Shown piece by piece: positions 58,437 through 64,000 of a stretch of DNA of 64,000 bases. This DNA comes from Stenotrophomonas sp. ZAC14D1_NAIMI4_1 (GTDB taxonomy: Bacteria; Pseudomonadota; Gammaproteobacteria; Xanthomonadales; Xanthomonadaceae), in assembly GCF_003086775.1 (NCBI RefSeq), contig NZ_CP026001.1, positions 584,407-648,406 on the forward strand. The letters are read 5' to 3'. The notes under the pieces are model-generated. The model saw only the letters and a list, made by a program, of their open reading frames with translations. It had not been told where the DNA came from and did not search any database. Both the position numbers and the translations under genes were made by a program. Position 1 is the first letter of the stretch, and the number at the start of each line of letters is the position of its first letter.

Positions 58437-60461
58437 TTGTCCACACTGCCGCCCCTCGCCGAGCGCCCGCCCTTGATGGCGCCGGCGCCCGAACCCGACC
58501 TGCATCATCGCGTGCTCGAGCACATCAATGCCGGCTTCTGCGTGATCCAGGTGCTGTTCGAAGGCGACCTGGCGGTGGACTACCGCTTCCTGGAGGTCAA
58601 CGAGGCCTTCGAGCGCCATACCGGCCTGAAGGGCGCGCAGGGCAAGCGCATGAGCACGCTGGAACCGCAGCACGAAAGCGACTGGTTCCGCATCTATGGC
58701 GAAGTCGCGCGCACCGGGCAGCCGGCGCAGTTCGAGATGGACGCGCGCGCGCTGGGCCGTTCGTTCGCCGTGGACGCGGTGCGCGTGGGCGAGCCGGGCG
58801 AGGACAAGGTCGGCATCCTGTTCTTCGACGTGACCGCGCGCAAGCAGATCGAAGTGGAGCTGGGCGAGAGCGAGGCGCGCTTCAGTGCGCTGGCCGACGG
58901 CCTGCCGATGCCGGTCTGGGTGCTGGACGAGCGCGGCCATGCCCGTTTCGTCAACAGTGCCTTCAGTGAATTCTTCGGTGGCGACGAAACCCGCGTGCCG
59001 GAAGATGTCTGGCGCGGCCTGGTGCATCCGGACGACGCCTCGGTGTTCGAGTACGAGCTGCAGGAAGCGCTGAAGGCACAGCGCTCGATGCATGCGCTGG
59101 TGCGCGCGCGGCGTGCCGATGGCCAGTGGCGCTGGCTGGAGATGAACGCGCGGCCGCGCTTCTCGCGCATGGGCCGCTTCATCGGCCTGGCCGGCAGCAG
59201 CCCCGACGTGACCGAGCGCCGCGAGATCGAGCTGGCACGCGAGGAGCTGCTGCAGTCCGAGCGTGCCGCGCGCAGTGCCGCGGAAAACATGGCGCGGCTG
59301 AAGGACGAATTCCTCGCCACGCTGTCGCACGAGCTGCGCACGCCGCTGACCACCATCCTTGGCTGGAGCGAACTGCTGCTGCAGCGCGTGGACAACACCA
59401 GCCCGCTGTTCAAGGGCCTGAACGTGATCGCCAGCAGCGCAACGGCACAGAAGCGCCTGATCTCGGACATGCTGGACCTGAGCAGCATGCTGCTGGGCAA
59501 GGTGCAGCTGGAAGTGGAGGTGCTGGACCTGCGCCTGCAGCTGGGCGAAGCGCTCGGCGCACAGGAACCGGTGGCCGAGGGCAAGGCGCTGGACGTCACC
59601 CTGCAGCTGCCCGAACAGCCCTGCCTGGTGCTGGGCGATGCCACGCGCCTGCAGCAGGTGCTCTGGAACCTGCTGTCCAACGCCATCAAGTTCACCCCCG
59701 CCGAAGGCCGCATCGAGGCGCAGCTGCGCGCCGATGGCGGCTACTGGACGATCACCCTGCGCGATACCGGCGACGGCATCGCGCCTGAATTCCTGCACCA
59801 CCTGTTCAGCCGCTTCCGCCAGGCCGATGGCACCACCACCCGTCGCCATGGCGGCCTGGGCCTGGGCCTGGCCATCGTGCAGCAGCTGGTGGAACTGCAT
59901 GGCGGCACGGTCAGCGCGGCCAGCGAGGGCCATGGCCATGGCTCCACGTTCACCGTGCGCCTGCCGCAGTACATCCCCGATGCCGACCGTCGGCCGCTGC
60001 GCGAAGTGTTCAGCGGGCCGATCCTGGAACCGATGGTGGTCGAGCCGTATCCGCTGCGTGGCCTGCATGTGCTGGCCGTTGAAGACCAGCCCGAAGTGCT
60101 GGAGTACCTGCGGCGCATGCTGGAGGAGCAGGGCGCCAGTGTCTCGGCGGTCAGTTCCGCTGGTGAAGCGCTGGCGCTGCTGGCCGACAGCGGCCACCTG
60201 CAGTACCACGTGATGCTCACCGACATCGGCATGCCGGGCATGGACGGCTATGGCCTGGTGCGGACGCTGCGCGAGGACATGGGCGTGGAGGCGGCGGAGC
60301 TGCCGGCCGTCGCGGTGACCGCGCTGGCACGCGCCGATGACCGCCGCCGCGCGCTGGCGTCCGGTTTCCAGGAGCACGTGGCCAAGCCGTACTCGGTAGC
60401 CCAGCTGGTCTCGGCGGTGCGCAGCGTGCAGCCCCTGCGCGCGGGCAGCGCATTGCACTGA
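58437..60461 (+). CDS. Hybrid sensor histidine kinase (PAS-PAS-HisKA-HATPase-REC)
   Basis: About 674 residues, soluble. PAS 1 covers about residues 20-135, PAS 2 about 145-265 (EARFSALADGLPMPVWVLDERGH), then HisKA with the phospho-His in TLSHELRTPLTTIL, HATPase_c with LSNAIKFTP, DTGDGIAPE and GGLGLGLAIVQQLVE, and a C-terminal receiver with EDQPE and the phospho-Asp in LTDIGMPGMDGYGL. No membrane segments, so it senses a cytoplasmic signal. Start could be the TTG at 58437 or the ATG at 58476; neither has a good ribosome binding site. Confidence 0.88.
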   Translation: MSTLPPLAERPPLMAPAPEPDLHHRVLEHINAGFCVIQVLFEGDLAVDYRFLEVNEAFERHTGLKGAQGKRMSTLEPQHESDWFRIYGEVARTGQPAQFEMDARALGRSFAVDAVRVGEPGEDKVGILFFDVTARKQIEVELGESEARFSALADGLPMPVWVLDERGHARFVNSAFSEFFGGDETRVPEDVWRGLVHPDDASVFEYELQEALKAQRSMHALVRARRADGQWRWLEMNARPRFSRMGRFIGLAGSSPDVTERREIELAREELLQSERAARSAAENMARLKDEFLATLSHELRTPLTTILGWSELLLQRVDNTSPLFKGLNVIASSATAQKRLISDMLDLSSMLLGKVQLEVEVLDLRLQLGEALGAQEPVAEGKALDVTLQLPEQPCLVLGDATRLQQVLWNLLSNAIKFTPAEGRIEAQLRADGGYWTITLRDTGDGIAPEFLHHLFSRFRQADGTTTRRHGGLGLGLAIVQQLVELHGGTVSAASEGHGHGSTFTVRLPQYIPDADRRPLREVFSGPILEPMVVEPYPLRGLHVLAVEDQPEVLEYLRRMLEEQGASVSAVSSAGEALALLADSGHLQYHVMLTDIGMPGMDGYGLVRTLREDMGVEAAELPAVAVTALARADDRRRALASGFQEHVAKPYSVAQLVSAVRSVQPLRAGSALH

Positions 60462-60506
60462 GCATTCACGGCGGATCGGCGAACCTGCCAGCAAGGAGGT
60501 TCACCG

Positions 60507-60809
60507 ATGTCCCGTATTGCTCCCCGCATCCATACCGACCCGGCGCAGATCGCGCGCCTGGAAGCCCTGCTGCCGCAGCTTGATGGCGAATGGCAGGTGC
60601 AGGTGACCCTGCACGATGGCCGCCGCCTGCTGGGCACCGTCGCCGTGCGCCCGACGCTGCAGCAGTACCGCAATGAAGCGGGCGATGAAGGCAGCAACGG
60701 CCAGTTGCGCCTGGACGACTACGACAGCCCGGTGCAGCAGCACCATGTCTGGCTGGACGAGATCGCCAGCGTCAGCCGCCTGCCGCCCAAGCTCCCGTCA
60801 CAGGCGTGA
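60507..60809 (+). CDS. DUF3247 protein, 100 aa
   Basis: Starts MSRIAPRIHTDPAQIARLEALLPQL behind a consensus AAGGAGG. The rest is beta-rich (WQVQVTLHDGRRLLGTVAVRPTLQQYRN) and ends LDEIASVSRLPPKLPSQA. I assign it to DUF3247, a small SH3-like fold with no known function. It follows the hybrid kinase by 45 nt on the same strand and may be co-expressed. Confidence 0.8.
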   Translation: MSRIAPRIHTDPAQIARLEALLPQLDGEWQVQVTLHDGRRLLGTVAVRPTLQQYRNEAGDEGSNGQLRLDDYDSPVQQHHVWLDEIASVSRLPPKLPSQA

Positions 60810-60813
60810 ACCG

Positions 60814-60836
60814 GTAGCGCCGGGACATGCCCGGCG
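60814..60836 (+). repeat. GTAG REP
   Basis: GTAG followed by CGCCGGG-ACATG-CCCGGCG, between the convergent DUF3247 gene and the 87-aa gene. Confidence 0.8.
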
Positions 60837-60848
60837 CCACGCGGCATC

Positions 60849-61112
60849 TCAATGCTCGAACACGGTCGGCGTCGCTTCGAACCGGCGCGCATACGCACGC
60901 TCGTCGGCCACCCGGGCCACTTCCTCGTCGGCCAGGTCCGGTGCGCCGTATACCGCGTAGGCCACGCTGCCATCGGCGCCATGGCCGACCTGGTGCAGGC
61001 GGTAGCGCGAATGCCCACCGCCGGTGTCCTCGGGGTAATGCACGGGCGGATGGCTGCCTTCCAGGTCCATTTCACTGTTGTCGACCACTCCACCGACGAA
61101 CAAGGCGCGCAT
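60849..61112 (-). CDS. Small hypothetical protein, 87 aa
   Basis: Starts MRALFVGGVVDNSEMDLEG, then SHPPVHYPEDTGGGHSRYRLHQVG and DLADEEVARVADERAYARRFEA. No membrane segment or signal. I do not recognise a family, but the amino-acid composition and the neat fit between a REP and the next divergent gene support it. Confidence 0.6.
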   Translation of the reverse strand: MRALFVGGVVDNSEMDLEGSHPPVHYPEDTGGGHSRYRLHQVGHGADGSVAYAVYGAPDLADEEVARVADERAYARRFEATPTVFEH

Positions 61113-61271
61113 GCAGGTTCTCCTGGGGTTGCTGGGGGTGAGCCCTTACCCTGAACGCTTCGATGTTGTCGGCACATCAACAGCCCGTTGAAGTTTCGCA
61201 AAGCGGCCCGCCGGGGCCGGCACGGCCAAGCCGGTACAATGGACGGCCCTACGCTTGAAGTACCCGCGCCG

Positions 61272-62342
61272 ATGGCCTCCAGCAACGACGCCCCCCTGCA
61301 GACCCTGCTCCTGCCGTTCAGCAACGGCACCCTGCACTGGCCCGACGGCCCGGTGGCCTTCCTCCGTTCCCGCGATGGCTGGCCGCTGCGCGAGATCGCC
61401 GGCAACCGCGAAGTGCATTGCGAGCAGAGCTTCGCCCCGTTTGCCGAGCCGTTGCAGCAGGCCGCCGGCTGGACCGTCAGCGGCCAGATCGACGATGCCG
61501 CTGGCAAGGGCCGCTACCCGCTGGTGCTGGTGCTGCCGCCGCGCCAGCGTGAAGAGGCCCGCGCGCTGTTCGCCCGTGCCCTGGCCCTGGTGGCCGAGGG
61601 CGGCCGCATCGTCGCCTGCCAGTCCAACAACGAGGGCGCCCGTTCCGGCGAAGGCGACCTCAAGCAGTTGACCGGCCTGGGCGGCTGCCTGACCAAGAAC
61701 CACTGTCGCGTGTACTGGACCGCCCCGCTGCAGGGCCAGCACGATGCCGGCCTGGCCAAGCGCTGGAGCGCGCTGGACGCGGTGCGTCCGATCGTCGGCG
61801 GCCGCTTCCTCAGCCGCCCGGGCGTGTTTGCCTGGGACCGCATCGACCCGGCCTCCGCGCTGCTGGCCGAACACCTGCCGGCGGATCTGGCCGGTCGTGC
61901 CGCCGATCTCGGTGCGGGTTATGGCTACCTGTCGCGCGAGCTGCTGGAACGCTGCCCGAAGATCACCGCGCTGGACCTGTATGAAGCCGAGCAGCGTGCG
62001 CTGGCCCTGGCCGAACTGAACCTGGCACCGCCGCCGCGCGCGCTGCCGCTGCGCTTCCTGTGGCGCGACGTCACCGCCGGCATCGAGCCGGGCTACGACG
62101 TCATCATCAGCAACCCGCCGTTCCACACGCCCTCGCGTGCCGACCGCCCCGACATCGGCCAGCGCTTCATCGCCGTGGCCGCGCAGGCGCTGCGTCCGGG
62201 TGGCCGCTTGTACGTGGTGGCCAACCGCCACCTGCCTTACGAGTACACGCTCAACGAGAGCTTCGGCGCGGTGCGCGTGGTGGCCGAGCGCGATGGCTTC
62301 AAGCTGGTGGAAGCGGTGAAGGCGAAGGGGAAGGGCAAGTGA
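61272..62342 (+). CDS. rsmC: 16S rRNA methyltransferase RsmC-like
   Basis: A 356-residue SAM methyltransferase with a degenerate N-terminal domain and an active C-terminal one. The C-terminal part has AADLGAGYGYLS (motif I), ALDLYEAEQ, and IISNPPFHT (motif IV, typical for amino-base methylation as in RsmC, which makes m2G1207). I chose the ATG giving MASSNDAPLQ; an extended -10-like TACAAT (61235-61240) lies shortly upstream. The stop overlaps the RsuA GTG. Confidence 0.82.
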   Translation: MASSNDAPLQTLLLPFSNGTLHWPDGPVAFLRSRDGWPLREIAGNREVHCEQSFAPFAEPLQQAAGWTVSGQIDDAAGKGRYPLVLVLPPRQREEARALFARALALVAEGGRIVACQSNNEGARSGEGDLKQLTGLGGCLTKNHCRVYWTAPLQGQHDAGLAKRWSALDAVRPIVGGRFLSRPGVFAWDRIDPASALLAEHLPADLAGRAADLGAGYGYLSRELLERCPKITALDLYEAEQRALALAELNLAPPPRALPLRFLWRDVTAGIEPGYDVIISNPPFHTPSRADRPDIGQRFIAVAAQALRPGGRLYVVANRHLPYEYTLNESFGAVRVVAERDGFKLVEAVKAKGKGK

Positions 62343-63040
62343 AGCTGGTCAAGCTGATCGCCAACCTCGGCTATGGCAGCCGCAAGCAGGTGCAGTGGAT
62401 GTTCCGCGAGGGCCGTGTCACCGATGCCGAAGGCGAAGTGCTGTACGCCGATGACCAGGTGCCGCACGAGGCGATCCGGGTCGACGGCGAGCCGCTGGAC
62501 CCGCCGGTGGGCCTGTCGCTGGCCCTGTACAAGCCGGCCGGCTACACCTGCTCGACCAAGGACACCGGCCGCCTGATCTACGACCTGCTGCCGCCGCGCT
62601 TCCGCGACCGCGACCCGGTGCTGTCCACGGTCGGCCGCCTGGACCGCGAGACCAGTGGCCTGCTGCTGCTGACCGACGATGGCGGCCTGCTGCACCGGAT
62701 CATCTCGCCCAAGTCGAAGCTGCCCAAGGTCTACGAAGTGGAACTGGCCGAAGACCTGCGTGGCGACGAAGTGGCGCAGTTCGCCAGCGGCACGCTGATG
62801 CTGGAAGCGGAGAAGACGCCCCTGCTGCCGGCTGAACTCGAGGTGCTGGGCCCGCGCAAGGCGCGCCTGGTGCTGCACGAAGGCCGCTACCATCAGGTAC
62901 GCCGCATGTTCGCCGCCGTCGGCAACCACGTGCAGGCCCTGCACCGCAGCCGCGTCGGCGGCCTGGACCTGCAGGGGCTGGACGAAGGCCAATGGCGGAT
63001 GTTGACCCCCACCGACCTGGACACCCTGTTCGCTCCATGA
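62339..63040 (+). CDS. rsuA: 16S rRNA pseudouridine synthase RsuA
   Basis: A 233-residue RsuA-type pseudouridine synthase. It starts at a GTG overlapping the rsmC stop (GTGA) and gives an S4 RNA-binding domain (KLIANLGYGSRKQVQWMFREGRV). The catalytic Asp is D102 in GRLDRETSGLLLLT, identical in position to E. coli RsuA, which makes pseudouridine 516 of 16S rRNA. RYHQVRRMFAAVGNHV is the conserved C-terminal motif. The rsmC-rsuA coupling groups two 16S modification enzymes. Confidence 0.92.
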   Translation: MKLVKLIANLGYGSRKQVQWMFREGRVTDAEGEVLYADDQVPHEAIRVDGEPLDPPVGLSLALYKPAGYTCSTKDTGRLIYDLLPPRFRDRDPVLSTVGRLDRETSGLLLLTDDGGLLHRIISPKSKLPKVYEVELAEDLRGDEVAQFASGTLMLEAEKTPLLPAELEVLGPRKARLVLHEGRYHQVRRMFAAVGNHVQALHRSRVGGLDLQGLDEGQWRMLTPTDLDTLFAP

Positions 63041-63720
63041 CTTCACTCGCAGCGCTGCCGTTCCTTCCGGATGCCGTCATCTTCGACATGGACGGCCTGA
63101 TGATCGACAGCGAGCGGGTGTCGATCGCGTGCTGGAGCCAGGCGGCCGCCGAATCCGGGCTGCCCCTGGATGAAACGTTCTTCGTGCGCATGGTTGGCCT
63201 GGGTGACCGAGACAGCCAGGCGCTGCTGCGCGGGCAGGGGGTGTCGGACGCGGTGATCGCGGCGATGGCCGCGCGCTGCCACGACCTGTACGAAGCACGC
63301 ACGCAGACCGGCCTGCCGCTGCGGCCGGGCATCGTGGAGCTGCTGGAACTGCTGAAGACGCACGGCATTCCGCGCGCCGTGGCGACCACCACGCGGCAGC
63401 CGCGTGCCAACCGCAAGCTGGCCGCCGCCGGACTGCTGCCGTATTTCGATGCGGTCATCACCAGCGGCGACGTCGCCCACCCGAAGCCGGCGCCGGACAT
63501 CTACCTGCTGGCCGCGCAGCGGCTGGGCAAGGACCCGGAGCGCTGCCTGGCGCTGGAGGATTCACCGGCCGGCACGCGCGCCGCCGTTGCGGCGGGCATG
63601 ACCGTGATCCAGGTGCCCGACCTGGTGCATCCGGATGAAGAACTGCGTGCGCTGGGCCACCGCATCGTCGGCTCGCTGGTGGATGCCCACGCCCTGCTGG
63701 TGCCGCTGCTGCCAACCTGA
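63037..63720 (+). CDS. HAD-family phosphatase (beta-phosphoglucomutase-like)
   Basis: A 227-residue HAD hydrolase. Motif I IFDMDGLMIDSE gives D17 and D19; TTTRQ is the motif II threonine region, KPAPDIYL motif III and ALEDSPAGTRAA motif IV. A helical C1 cap of about 65 residues places it in subfamily I with phosphatases and beta-phosphoglucomutase-like enzymes; substrate unknown. The ATG overlaps the rsuA stop (ATGA). Confidence 0.9.
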   Translation: MTSLAALPFLPDAVIFDMDGLMIDSERVSIACWSQAAAESGLPLDETFFVRMVGLGDRDSQALLRGQGVSDAVIAAMAARCHDLYEARTQTGLPLRPGIVELLELLKTHGIPRAVATTTRQPRANRKLAAAGLLPYFDAVITSGDVAHPKPAPDIYLLAAQRLGKDPERCLALEDSPAGTRAAVAAGMTVIQVPDLVHPDEELRALGHRIVGSLVDAHALLVPLLPT

Positions 63721-63721
63721 C

Positions 63722-63838
63722 GGTGGGTGCCGACCGTTGGTCGGCACGCTTCACCGCTCCCGCCGGGCATGGCCCGGCGCTACCGCTCTGGTGGGTGCCG
63801 ACCACCCCTCTGGTGGGTGCCGACCGTTGGTCGGCACG
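63722..63838. repeat. Cluster of REPs before fabB
   Basis: GGTGG-type GTGCCGACC-GTT-GGTCGGCAC (63722-63747), a GTAG-type CGCCGGGC-ATG-GCCCGGCG-CTAC (63761-63783), half a GGTGG unit (63790-63808), and a second full GGTGG copy (63812-63838). Located between the HAD gene and the convergent fabB. Confidence 0.8.
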
Positions 63839-63846
63839 CCTTTCAA

Positions 63847-64000
63847 TCACACCCGGCCGAACACCAGCGCTGCGTTGGTGCCACCAAAGCCGAAGCTGTT
63901 GGACATCACCGTATCCAGCTTCTGCTCGCGGCTTTCGCGCAGGATCGGGAAACCTTCCACCGCCGGGTCCAGCTCGGTGATGTTGGCCGAACCGGCCACG
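63847..64000 (-). CDS. fabB: 3-oxoacyl-ACP synthase I (FabB), C-terminal end only
   Basis: Read on the minus strand the last 50 codons give [20 protein letters not shown], then [24 protein letters not shown] and a TGA stop. [11 protein letters not shown] is the C-terminal FabB motif; the start and catalytic Cys/His residues lie beyond the right edge. FabB condenses malonyl-ACP with acyl-ACP and is needed for unsaturated fatty acid synthesis. Confidence 0.85.
   Translation of the reverse strand, partial: VAGSANITELDPAVEGFPILRESREQKLDTVMSNSFGFGGTNAALVFGRV

Overview
The window is a high-GC, gene-dense proteobacterial chromosome segment that I place in the Stenotrophomonas maltophilia complex (Xanthomonadaceae). 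The placement rests on gene content and on more than twenty short GTAG-tipped hairpins (SMAG-type REPs) scattered between genes. It is an inference from family knowledge; no database was searched. I see no tRNA, rRNA, CRISPR array, prophage or insertion-sequence transposase.

Layout. 1-8 kb: the N-terminal part of a T6SS VgrG, an alpha/beta hydrolase, several uncharacterised membrane proteins, kptA between two related membrane proteins, a polysaccharide deacetylase and a methyltransferase. 8-14 kb: small envelope proteins, metal homeostasis genes (dmeR/dmeF around a shared operator, and a CobW-type GTPase behind a Zur-like box) and an ABC-F ATPase with a structured leader. 14-21 kb: LysR, a serine hydrolase that looks frameshifted, an MFS pump, a CSS-EAL phosphodiesterase and a CycA-like permease. 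21-26 kb: a lytic transglycosylase, a periplasmic repeat protein and an unusual NHL-propeller/M23-like fusion.

25.7-30 kb: a YCII/DGPF, VOC and DUF1428 cluster ending in an ECF42-like sigma factor, embedded in long, highly structured intergenic repeats. 30-41 kb: an M28 peptidase, a LytS/LytTR two-component pair, a DUF2236 oxygenase, a TetR regulator divergent from two MFS pumps with three operator-like palindromes, and an M13 peptidase. 41-50 kb: a PAS-GGDEF-EAL protein, LysR divergent from a DoxX/dioxygenase/esterase operon, and a Na+/H+ antiporter. 50-64 kb: motAB, msrB, Lrp-dadA-dadX (D-alanine catabolism), a hybrid histidine kinase, rsmC-rsuA-HAD and the C-terminal end of fabB.

The most unusual signal is a repeat family at 26.2-30.1 kb. 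Three copies share a 52-nt core that can fold into two small hairpins. Each core is enclosed by 25-27 bp of perfectly complementary arms whose sequences differ completely between copies, and base changes in the inner stems are compensatory. Two copies lie head to head inside a 522-bp symmetrical structure with 48-bp outer arms. Other repeat observations are an 88-bp paired REP module found twice with co-varying stems, and REPs whose GTAG end supplies the stop codon of the adjacent gene.
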